Of a stretch of 51,414 nt of DNA, positions 9,912-20,400 are shown piece by piece. Source of the stretch: Cruorifilaria tuberocauda. Taxonomy: Eukaryota; Nematoda; Chromadorea; Rhabditida; Onchocercidae. Below the pieces are notes generated by a model. The model ran no database searches and was not told the origin of the DNA. It saw only the letters and a list, made by a program, of their open reading frames with translations. The position numbers and the translations under genes are program-made. The stretch covers positions 1 through 51,414 of the forward strand of contig JABVXU010000389.1 of assembly GCA_013365365.1 (NCBI GenBank), in the 5' to 3' direction. Numbering within the stretch: position 1 is the stretch's first letter; every line of letters begins with the position of its first letter.

Positions 9912-12540
9912 CATCAGAGATTTGAAGGATTGAAAATTAAATTATAATTCAACCTGAAATGATACAACTGACTATTTGAATTGGAGAAATGGGCATTTTA
10001 TCGAACTGAAGCTTATGAATGAATGGAAATTCAAATTTCGAAATTCGAAAAATTACTGATTTGCTTACAATTAATATTTTATCATCAACGAATATTGTCA
10101 TTCTGAAATGATACTGAAATTAAACTTTTGAACTATTTGATGATTAATTTTAAATTTAATTTCTACTAAATTGATTAAAGCAATAATTAAATGACAAATA
10201 ATTCTCTATCACTTATTTCATGTTTAATATCAGATTGTATATTGGTAAGTATTCTACAATAAAATAAATTTAAAGCATTGTTTCTTGGAATTACAGAAAA
10301 TTTTTGCATTCTTAGATTTATGCAAATTTACTCTAGTTCTTTATCAAATCTAACTTCATGTTTCTATTCAAGATAATTTCACTTTTTACAGTAATTTCAC
10401 TTATTTCACGTCGATAATTTCACTTAGTGAATGTTTTGGGGACTTCAGTTTGGGGTCATCATATATATACTGCTGGATTAGATATTGACACTCGAACTTA
10501 TTTTAGGACTACGACTATGATTATTGCTATTCCTAGGGCAGTAAAGATTTTTAATTGGCTGGGTACTTTTTTTGGGTCTAATCAAAAGATCGGTTTATGT
10601 ACATTTTTGATTAATGATTAATAGAAATGAAAATCACGTAAATATTGATCATCGTGATATCGTTCATGAATTTTTATAGATTATGATTAGAGAGCAGTGA
10701 TTAATTTTTCTCTCAAATCATGGGAAATCACTTAGGTCATACTTATAGGGTGAATGAGGATCACTGAGGTGATACTTATCGGATGGGTAAAGTTGATAAG
10801 ATATCGGATATGATATAATCAGCAAGTAAAGTGCTTATATTTATTAATTTTAAAAATTAATTGATAGATATTGGTTTATAGACTAATTTAAAAGTAAATA
10901 ATTATCAAAATTGACTAACTAAATTATATATTTTAAAATCAATCTTCAAATTTAAATGGGAAAAAAAGTTTTGAATTATTAAAATTAAAAATGCAACGAT
11001 TTCAAAAATTCTCAGTTATTTCATTAACGATTAATCATATATAATCGATTATTAATTCTTATAAATTATTAAGCGTAATTGGTTGCTGGGAAAAAGTTCT
11101 TCTGAATTCAGGAAAATAAAATTTATCGACTTCTGTTATACTTGTAAGGTTAATCCTATGATTCATGATTTTTGCTTGAATCGAATTATCCAATAATTGT
11201 TAATGCTTCCGGAAATTGAAATCTGATCAATCACTGATCATTTGGATCAGATGGCTCAGAATCTGATCAATCATTGATCATTTGAATATCAGATAATTCA
11301 CAAATTCAATTTCTTTCGAAGCTGATCATTGGATTCCAGCATTGATTGATCACTGTTAATCTAGTTCTCTCATATCTTTTGATCAGTTCGAGCGGATTTT
11401 TCAATGATTCCGTAATTTTCCAATTTCAATATTTAATAATGAAACTGATCAAAAGTTATTTTCTAGCTGTAATTAGCACAAATATACAATTTAAAATTAA
11501 TTGAAAAGACAAGAGAGTGAAAGAATGTCAAGCGTTCAGTACTAAATTTGTATAACTCAAAAACAAACTTTGTTACAAAAAAGTTCTATCTAATTATTTT
11601 CCTATTTCACAAAGTATAGAGGGAAATAATTGGAAGGATAGTTTAGTTTATCATTGAACATCTCAGAATATAAGATAAAAATAAGCTGTTGATAAGTAAC
11701 ATATAAATGATTAATTCATTTCAAAAAGTTTCGGCTAATCGAAATTGCAATCAAATCGCTTTTATCTTATCTGTTTGTTATCATTTTGATATAAATTAAA
11801 ATCGAGCAAATTATCTTTATGGGTACTGATAATGCCTTTAGAAAAATTGGGGAATATTCCGGAATTTTGGAATTTATGTAAATTCGTTATTCTTCCAATG
11901 TATAGTTATAATCTGATATAATGATAGTTATAATTCTGATATAATCTATAGTTATAATCTGTTATAATCTGACATATCTGATATAATTATAGCTTGATAT
12001 GTGGTTATAGTTATAAATAGTTATAGCCTTCCCATTATAGTTATAATTATCAGTAGTTTTGTGATTAGAAATAGGATGAGAAGCAGTCTAATCTATTCTT
12101 TTATTTTATTTTTTGTAAAATGTACGCATTATTTGAATTGTAACTTTCATAGTGAAAAATAGCTTATCATATTTATCAGTTTTTATTCATAGCTATTCAT
12201 ATTTATCACTTATGATATTCATATTTATCATTTATATTCATCATCTATTCATATTTATCATTTATGATATTCATTATCATTTATATTTATCATCTATTCA
12301 TATTTATCATTTACGATATTCATATTTATCATTTATATCTATCATCTATTCATATTTATCATTCATGATAAACATAAATGTAAACTGAGTAATCCATTAT
12401 TACTTTAATTTTCACAAACTTTTATTAATGAATCACGATTAAACACTAATCATTTATTTACAATTTTGATAGCAACTTCTGTTATCAGTCAATGAAGTGA
12501 CAGCAAGGTGGAATTAGCAGAATAAAAAAAATATCATGTC
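9912..12540. other. Intergenic region with NUMT and tandem repeats
   Basis: Apart from the cox1 fragment listed separately, it has repeats only. These are a duplicated CTGATCAATCA(C/T)TGATCATTTG unit (about 11,220-11,290), TATAGTTATAATCTGATATAA-type repeats (about 11,900-12,050), and a tandem array of CATATTTATCATTTATGATATT units (about 12,165-12,375). The 78-codon frame over that last array is an artefact of the repeat. No gene is seen. Confidence 0.6.
10425..10592 (+). pseudogene. Nuclear mitochondrial insertion (NUMT): cox1 fragment
   Basis: About 168 bp read as an internal piece of cytochrome c oxidase subunit I in the invertebrate mitochondrial code: VLGTSVWGHHMYTAGLDIDT, then RTYFSTTTMIIAIPSAVKIF, then NWLGTFFGSNQK. 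The two AGG codons give the expected Ser, and ATA in HHM gives Met; the standard code would give Arg and Ile. The fragment is open but has no start, stop or flanking cox1 sequence. It is therefore a nuclear copy of mitochondrial DNA or, less likely, an assembly join. The ends are approximate. Confidence 0.85.
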
Positions 12541-13115
12541 CTATTCTATAGCATACTTTATCGGTGGTATTACTTCGTTCGAATTTACTGCCTGAAATTC
12601 AATTTTCCTCAAATAAAATTCATATTAAAATTAAAGGAGAGAAAATCATGGAATTTACAGGTTGTTGAAATATCGATAGGAAACTATTACTCTCTTCTAG
12701 TATTTATATTTATCCAGTTTTAATTTGATTAATGAACATTGAAACAGTGAAGTTTTCAAGTCAAAACAATTATCAGTCATAACTTTATATTTTATTACAA
12801 TATTTTATCGTATCATATAAAAAATTTGGTACTTGAAATATTTAAATATTTTTTGAACTCATTACGTAATTCTGGAAAAACTTGAATTTTAAGGCGTGCA
12901 AAAGTATATCTCACATAATTTGAATATTTAATGTAATTTAAAATTTTAAAGCAATTTAAAAGTTTTAAAAATGGTATTAGAGAAATTACTTAATTTTATA
13001 CCTTAATATAACGTTTGCATCTAATAGAGAAATCAACGAGTATCAGTAATATCACTATCACCAGAAATATGCCAAAAGCAAGCCATATATTTCTCATCAA
13101 TCCTTCAAATTTCAT
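12541..13115 (-). CDS. Small single-pass membrane protein, two exons
   Basis: Complement of join 12541-12591 and 13002-13115, giving 54 aa. Exon 1 starts MKFEGLMRNIW and carries one strong membrane helix (LAFGIFLVIVILLILVDF) followed by a basic stop-transfer-like segment (IRCKRYIK). It ends AAG|GTATAA. Exon 2 follows TTGAATTTCAG in phase 0 (AVNSNEVIPPIKYAIE, stop). An in-frame stop lies just upstream of the first ATG. An ATTAGCAG a few bases before it may be a trans-splice acceptor. It is a type III/Nout-Cin membrane microprotein by charge rule. It lies about 0.5 kb downstream of, and on the same strand as, the Cys-rich gene. The function is unknown; it could be an artefact of a chance hydrophobic frame, but two consensus splice sites in phase argue for it. 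Confidence 0.5.
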
Positions 13116-13632
13116 TAAGTTTATTTAAACTGCTAATTTAAATAATACAAATATAACTCGTTGTTTCATCATTTTTCCGGATTTCCCATGAATTCACTTT
13201 CCGGATCAATTGAATCTCTTATATTAAGCTATTTAAATAACAGTTATTCAGATTTATTAATATTCTTGAAATTTTTTAAATAAGTATAAGTACCAAATAT
13301 ATATATGTATAAAATTTCGTTTATCAATCTTCTGATCAATTTGAATTTTAATGAATAATTCTTAATGAAATTAATATCGAGCAAAAATTCCAAATTAATT
13401 TTACTTAATTAAAGAAATAAAAATTACAATACTTGTAGCTTTTTCAACATCGCATGCTGCTTGTTCCAAATGAAATTTGAAATCATAATTTATAACAAAT
13501 ATTTTCGTAATATATATCGATGTCTATACAAACAGTATCATTTAATTATTTAAATTTTACATTAAATTCATTAGTTGGACTTAAATTTCCCATTTTGTTC
13601 TAAAATTCTCACTTATCAAAATATAAAATGGA

Positions 13633-15158
13633 TTAAACCAAATTCTGGAAAATGATAAAGATAAGGTAAAATAGATTGATTGATCATTTGTTCCTGATAA
13701 TCTTAATTGAATCAAGCAGTATTGAATGTTTAATCAAATGATAAGAATTCAGTACATCGTTCATTTCGTCTTATCAGTAGGAATAACTTTATCATTTCTC
13801 TGATAATACCTTCTTCATTCTTTCTAACTAAAACTTTCATACCTTATCATTCTGATTGTAACTTTTGAAGACGGAACATTCGTTATCAATTGTCAAGCAG
13901 CAATTGATAGATAATTTCAGTATTTTTCGGTTGAATGAAACATTTTCCAAATATCCGTTGCATACTTCATCCTAAAAAATCGAAAAATGCAAAAAGGTCG
14001 AAGTAAAATTTTTAATTTTAAATTCAAATTATTATCAAAGTAATAGTATTTATAATAAACTGATTATTTATTTATCACTTCTAATAGAAATGAAATGCTA
14101 CAAATATAATCATATAAATATTGAAAAGAAACTTTTGTACTAATCATCCATTTATTCCTTAATGATTAAATGAAAAATATTTTGTCTTAGTTAATTAAAT
14201 TTTTAAATATTTTTCCTACTTCTTACAGTACTCCTAAACTACTGTAGAAACTGTAAGCAACTTTCCTACTTCTTACAGTACTCCTAAACTACTGTAAAAA
14301 CTGTAGGGAATTGTAAACTACTTAAAGAAAACGTAAATAGAAAAACGTTTAGTACCGTGAAATTAACTTTTGCTAACTGTAAAGTTACAATACGATTCGA
14401 ATCGATCGCATGATCATTGTAACAACTATAAGTGATATATATTGAGCTAACAGGAAATGATACGTGAGGTTTAACGCATTCCGTGCAACATCCATTTATA
14501 GCCATTTTTAATTGATCGATTTTTATTTCCTAAAAATGATTAATATTATTTTCAGGCTTTTAGGTGAACAAATTGATTGCAATCTTATTTAATTACCTAT
14601 CAAAATTAATTTCAATGATAATAATAGGAAAATGATAATGATAGAGATGAAAATAATATGATAATAATAACAAATTATAATCAATGATATGATTACATTA
14701 TCATCTGTTAACTTTTGCAAAACATAAACTTTGATATTTAATTAATTCTCTTCATACTTAATTCTACTGATTGCAATTTGTTAACTTAATAAAATTTAAA
14801 CTTCCTTCATTTATTGATCATAATTTCGTATTTGAACAAATTTGCACTTTACAGCTATCTCAATTATAAAAACTCTGTTCTAATTTGCATTCTTAACAAA
14901 GCAGACAAATCCATTGTTTATTTGTCAAATAGTAAACTTGTAATTTATTTATTAGTCTGAATGTTACGTAGTTAACGTAATGTTACTTTACTTTACGTAG
15001 TTTTCATTGATTTATTTCACCAGCTTTTTAAACTATTAAAACTATTAAAATTTTAATATTTAATTTACGTCAAATTCTCTTTCAACAATTCCAGTCACTT
15101 CAAGTAACGTCGACTGAATTATTGTAATGAAATTAATAAGAAGGTACAGTTTTAACAT
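13633..15158 (-). CDS. Cys-rich small secreted protein, four exons
   Basis: Complement of join 13633-13644, 13843-13971, 14464-14529 and 15069-15158, giving 98 aa. All introns are phase 0. Exon 1 encodes a signal peptide (MLKLYLLINFITIIQST) and ends GAC|GTAAAT. Exon 2 begins after ATTTTTAG and carries NGCCTECVKPH. Exon 3 lies between TTTTTTAG and AAG|GTATGA (DEVCNGYLENV, then SINCCLTIDNECSVF). The last exon after TTTTCCAG adds only NLV and a stop. The mature part has seven cysteines in the pattern CC-x2-C-x7-C-x19-CC-x6-C. Secretion and disulphide bonding are inferred. No known family fits. The last 12-base exon is the least certain part. The intron between exons 2 and 3 contains a 50-bp tandem duplication. 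Confidence 0.62.
14212..14311. repeat. 50-bp tandem duplication, two copies
   Basis: TTTCCTACTTCTTACAGTAC begins copies at 14212 and 14262. The copies differ at only a few bases near their ends (CTGTAGAAACTGTAAGC against CTGTAAAAACTGTAGGG). It lies in an intron of the minus-strand Cys-rich gene and has no coding role. Confidence 0.85.
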
Positions 15159-15548
15159 AATCATCGATATGAAGTGATCAACAACAAACGAAACTATCAA
15201 ACAGTTAAGTTCATATATTCAAATTTCTTAATTTACATTTCATTCAAGTAAGAATTTAAATTTTCGAAAAATTTCTCAACTTCTATTTTTATTATTTTAC
15301 TCGAACTTGAGCGGCTGGTATGTAATCTAAATAATTTGACTAAATCTTTATTTGGTCGAAAATGATGAAGTGATCATAGCGCTGTAACAGTATACAGTTC
15401 CGAGATTTCTTGAAACATTGAGGATAAGATATGATGGAGTATTTTGTTAGTTTAAATAGATCAATCAATAAATTATATCTTTAAACATTGCTCGTCTTCA
15501 TGTATTTCAGATTTTGGAAAATTTTGGAATTATTGAGTAAATTTTGAA

Positions 15549-16535
15549 ATGAGAAGTACTTACGACACAACCGTAAGTTAACTAAAACTTACATTACCAT
15601 TTGGATTTTACAATATCCAATTCTCAGATAAGATGAAACCTACTGTTTAGTTATTAGAATTCTATCACACATCACCGTACCGTAATTACTTTTGCAATGA
15701 TAATGATAATTGAAAGATGATAAGAGTGATAAAATAATTTACAGAATAAGTTCATGGTCACAATGTCAACGGATAAACTGCAGATGGTGTGTGATCAAAT
15801 GGAAGACGATGATCCGGAAGCGGCAGATGATCAACCGGTCAGCTTCGTTGTATGGGATACACAAGTTATTCCGGTTCCGTTTCCTATAATTTTTATCAAA
15901 TCTTCTTGTATAATAATCCATCATGAAATGTTGAATCTAGTCTATCAGCTCATAATATTCCTATGCTAATGATATTACAGACACTATCCACAACGTTATT
16001 TTGCTAATTAATTAATTAATCAATTAATTAAGCACAATATCGCTAATCACCATTTATTGACAAATAATCGTAAAAATCGTAAAAAGTATTTAATTCTTGC
16101 TATAATAACCAATGAATGCTTGAAAAGTAAATAGGAAATACAAATAAAATAAAATATAAAACTAAACATAAATCTATTAAGGCTTATTAAAGTTTAATTT
16201 TAATTTAGTGAAATAACTCGTATAACTATCTTTTTTTTAAATTTTAGCCTAATTTATTTCAGTTCACATCAGATTTAATGGATGATGCGGAGCGTGATGC
16301 TGAAGTTATTGATATTGCCACGCCGTCACCAACCGTGAGTTCAAGATTATCATGCTATCAAATTGCGTCCTATCATGAAAGTTAAATTTGATCAATCTCA
16401 TGAAATAGTTCATTTCAGGGAATATCAGAATATTTGATGATAGTACCACGTCATCGTCGCCGTCGAATATACTCATTTACTGGCGAACGTACATTATCTT
16501 CGCCACGTTTATCAGAATCATATCGTAGTCAATAA
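15549..16535 (+). CDS. Small acidic-then-basic protein, four exons, unknown family
   Basis: Join 15549-15572, 15745-15849, 16263-16334 and 16419-16535, giving 105 aa. All introns are phase 0. The first exon is MRSTYDTT|GTAAGT. Exon 2 (after TTTACAG) is acidic (MEDDDPEAADDQPVSFV). Its donor is GTT|GTATGG, or CAA|GTTATT 15 bases later, which adds five residues. Exon 3 (after TTATTTCAG) is FTSDLMDDAERDAEVIDIA and more. Exon 4 (after CATTTCAG) turns basic (VPRHRRRRIYSFTGERTLSS, SPRLSESYRSQ). There is no signal peptide or membrane segment. The acidic-to-arginine-rich layout recalls the genes at 7602 and 46834. No family is recognised. Confidence 0.6.
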
Positions 16536-16816
16536 GAATGATATTGATTGCATATAACTGAATTGATAATTTCAAACTAATTAATTTACTGCAAATGCGG
16601 AAAAACAAAATCCATGCTTTCTAATGTACAGTAAACATTCGTATCCTTAAATTTTATCTAGTAATTAGATAAAATTATAATTCTGTAAAAAATATAACAG
16701 GAAATGAATTTTTTGATTATATAGTAAATTCCAATCATCAAGTTTAATTAGTATACAACAAAGTTTAATTATTCAATTTATTCTATTATTTAAGTCCATA
16801 ATGCAACATATTAAAA

Positions 16817-17304
16817 ATGACTGGCAAAAATGAAATTAAAGAAGTTACTTTTCCTATTACCTATCTTGAAAATCCGGAAGAACTTGAGAACCTGAAAGTT
16901 CGAAAGAACTTTTTTCGTTGTAATTGGTGATTGTGCTTCCCTTTAATTAATCAATTTCGGCTTTTAAATTCTTTTTACATATATAATTCAAAATTAAATT
17001 TCATATCAATTAAATTATTAAGACTTTTTATTAAGTTAACATGAAATACAAATGATAGAAGAAAATATATTAATGTAATTAATTACAAAATTATAACTCA
17101 ACTTCATTGATTCTTATAAATACTGTTTTCATGTTTTAACATGCTTTTCAATATGTTTCCCGAGCGATTTGCATTTTTTTCGTTGTAATGGTGGTCGTGC
17201 TTCCCTTCAATTAATTTATGTTTAATTTATCTTTTAAATATTTTTAATTTTTCAAATTTTGCCAATTCTTTACTTTTGTTTTTTCATTTTTTTCAGTAAT
17301 TTAA
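16817..17304 (+). CDS. Possible 36-residue microprotein
   Basis: An ATG opens a lysine/glutamate-rich frame (MTGKNEIKEVTFPITYLENP, EELENLKVRKNFFR). It either stops at 16930, giving 37 aa, or is spliced at CGTT|GTAATT to the strong acceptor TTTTTTTCAG at 17296, adding LI and a stop (join 16817-16919 and 17297-17304). The codon content looks protein-like for such AT-rich DNA. The segment around the first stop is duplicated near 17,170-17,250. The evidence is thin and it may be chance. Confidence 0.27.
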
Positions 17305-17436
17305 GGATTATAATTTAAGGATTTTCCTAATTTAAAGATTGTAAAAAAAATGAGGAAAGAATAGTAATAAATGGTAAACAACCGGTGGGAAATTTTTTGA
17401 TAAACAAAATAAAATTGAAGATTTAAAAATATCCAC

Positions 17437-20400
17437 TCACCTATTAATGAACTTTCGCATACGATGCCATAATATAGAGCTATTTTCAAGATTGTTATGG
17501 CCAACATCTGGTACCCATAATGGTTTTACAGCCCCAGGGCATAACTGATATAATGCTTTTCCATGTTCAATTGCTACAATGTTATCTTGTGCTCCATGCG
17601 CTATCAGTGTTGGCATTTCAATTCCACTAATCTAATAAAAAATATGAACATTTTTTATCATTTAACAGAAAAAAATTCAATTTACGAAAATTAGTCTACA
17701 TTGATTCTGTTAAAGAAATTTTAAGAAATTTGTAAATCGTAATATATTGTTAGAAAAGCATGCAAAATAGTAATTAGCAACATTTGCTTACTGTATTTAA
17801 AGTCTTACCATGACTGATATACTGTAATCTAGCTAAGCTACAACTCTATTTGCTTGTTTTGCTAATTCGACATATGTCACTGACTTGTAAATCGTAATAT
17901 ATTGTTAGAAAAGCATGCAAAATAGTAATTAGCAAGATTTGCTTACTGTACCTAAAGTCTTACTATAACTGATATACTGTAATTGTAATTCAACTAAATT
18001 ACAAGTTTCTTGTTTTGCTAATTCTATTGATACCACTCTACTGATACTGTAATCCCATAGGATATACGATTAAATAAAGCTATGTGATGTAATTTTTAAA
18101 GTATAATTTGAGTTAAAGAAATTTTTTGAGTAATAATTTGGAGAGAAGGATGGAAAACCTTCTTAATGCTATTAAACCGATCACTACAACAATCGGCTAA
18201 ACGACCGCATTGTTCACTACGATTCCAACAACATTTCCTCCAACATATCGTTCGTATGATCGATGCTACTGGTGCTAAAAGTATCAAACCAGCAAGTTTA
18301 CTTGCTTGTTTTGCTAATTCTATTGAGGCTACTGTACCGATACTGTATCCCCATAGGATAATATTTGCTTCCGGAATACATAAATCCTCTAGTAGATACT
18401 GAAAACAAAAGTGTTATTTGTACTAGTACAGTTAAAAAAATTTAACATTATAATATAGGTATGTAAAAGCTCAAGTAATAATCAGATAGAAACAAAAATG
18501 TTATTTGTACTAGTATAATTAGAAGATTTAACAGTATAACATAGGTAAGCAAAAGCTTAAGTAATAATCAAATACTAGAAAAAAATATTTATTCTAATGC
18601 AGATAAAAAATTTAACATTATAATTATAATATAGGTATGTAAAAGCTTAAGTAATTTAACACTATAATTATAATATAGGTATGTAAAAGCTTAAGTAATT
18701 TAACATTATAATTATGATATAGGTATGTAAAAACTTAAGTAATAATGAAAGTAAGAATTATTTGTTTAAATAATATCCTAAAAAAAAGACTTTGATAAAA
18801 ATTAATAACAATATCAGAACATACTTTATATACAGCATTAATATCCGAATACATATTTTTTTCACTTGGATTACCTTCACTAATACCATAACCACTATAA
18901 TCGTATGAACATACATTGCAGTTAAAAAATCTGCAATTAAAAGAAAGGATTAAAAGTTAAATAATTGTAATATAATAAATTAAAAATTTCAATAAAAATA
19001 TATTCATTGAGCTTCACTGAGATGATATAATATCATTCGGATAAAGATAACAACAATAGCTTAAACAGTAATTGAATTAAATTAAATATTTTGCTATTTT
19101 ATGGAAAAGTTTGTATATTAATTAGTAAGATATAGTTTTTGCCTAGGCCATATCAACCAAGTTCTATTTAACCTATAGCTCAGGTTATGTCATGAAGTTT
19201 ATAACTGACTGATAAAGCTTGGCTTATGATTGCGCCAAGTTGTATGATAGTGCGCTCGCTTATCAACGAGAAATAATTCATATTAGCAACGGGATTTTTT
19301 ATTAGCAATTCGGTTGAAATATAGTTATCAACCTTGCTGCATCATGCAAATTAGGTAATCCAACAAGATGATCAGATATATCACTGCCATTTGGATGTGA
19401 AAACAATAACGTGTAACGTGGTCGTGATTTTCGAACAAATACACATGCAATATGCTAAAATGATCATTTCATCAATTTAATCAATCATAAATAATCTACA
19501 ATATCAATTTTGATATCAATTTCACTAGCGTTTAACACGTTTACAAACGTGTGTACACGCGCAAACGTACGTACGCGTATAATTGTAATGATTTGTATTG
19601 AATCAAAACTTAAAGAAAGAAAAAGTATGATTTACATTTTTCTTTTCTGTTTCCGTAATAAAACATTCGATTCCAAATATTTCAGCAGCACATTGATGCT
19701 CAAAACCAAATCTCCAATCTTTCCGTTGCGGACAGTTTCTATAATTCAAAATTTAAATTTATTCAAGTGAAAAATAATTTACGAAATGATAAACTTACTT
19801 TTTTCTTTAACTTTTAATCAGAAAGAGTAAAGAAAAGTTTAAGATATTTCTTTGACTTTGGAAATAACCGTAGAAATTTACTACAACCTTTAACCTGGAT
19901 AAAATTTCCGGATTTAAATAAATATTTTTAACTATCAGTCTTCATTCTTATCATAATAATGGAAAAGATAAGATAAACAAAAATTAACTCAGTAAATAAT
20001 TGATACAACCTTCTCGAATATCAAATTCAATTCAAATTCATAATTTATAATTAATTAATAAATAAAATTTTGAATAATACTAATAAAATTTTTTATGGAT
20101 TACTTGTTAGCTTTTCGAACAATATATTGTTGAGTTAATGGTTCCTTATCATTTTTATCAGTACTTCGCGTGTTATCATCAATGAAGAAATAATATTCAC
20201 GTGGTGGTGGCCAAAATGCTATCTAAAATAACCGATCGAACAAAAATTGTAAACAGCAATATGCCTAATATTGCTTTGACGTACGTATACTATTATTTGT
20301 AATTTAAGTTGAATTAAATTCGCTAATTGAAATGTATGACTGTATTTATCAAAGTATGAGTACTATTTAAGTAAACAGTAATAAATGTAAATCCAAATGA

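Noticed and set aside
12152..12388. 78-codon plus-strand frame rich in Ile/Tyr/His
   Set aside because: It is generated by the TATTTATCATTTATGATATTC tandem array.
13440..13510. Minus-strand open piece reading FHLEQAACDVEKATSI
   Set aside because: There is no clean acceptor, and the Cys-rich gene closes better through the TTTTCCAG acceptor at 13645.
18096..18402. Plus-strand 78-codon frame opposite the hydrolase exon
   Set aside because: It is the antisense of the GYSIG exon, which is explained by the minus-strand gene.
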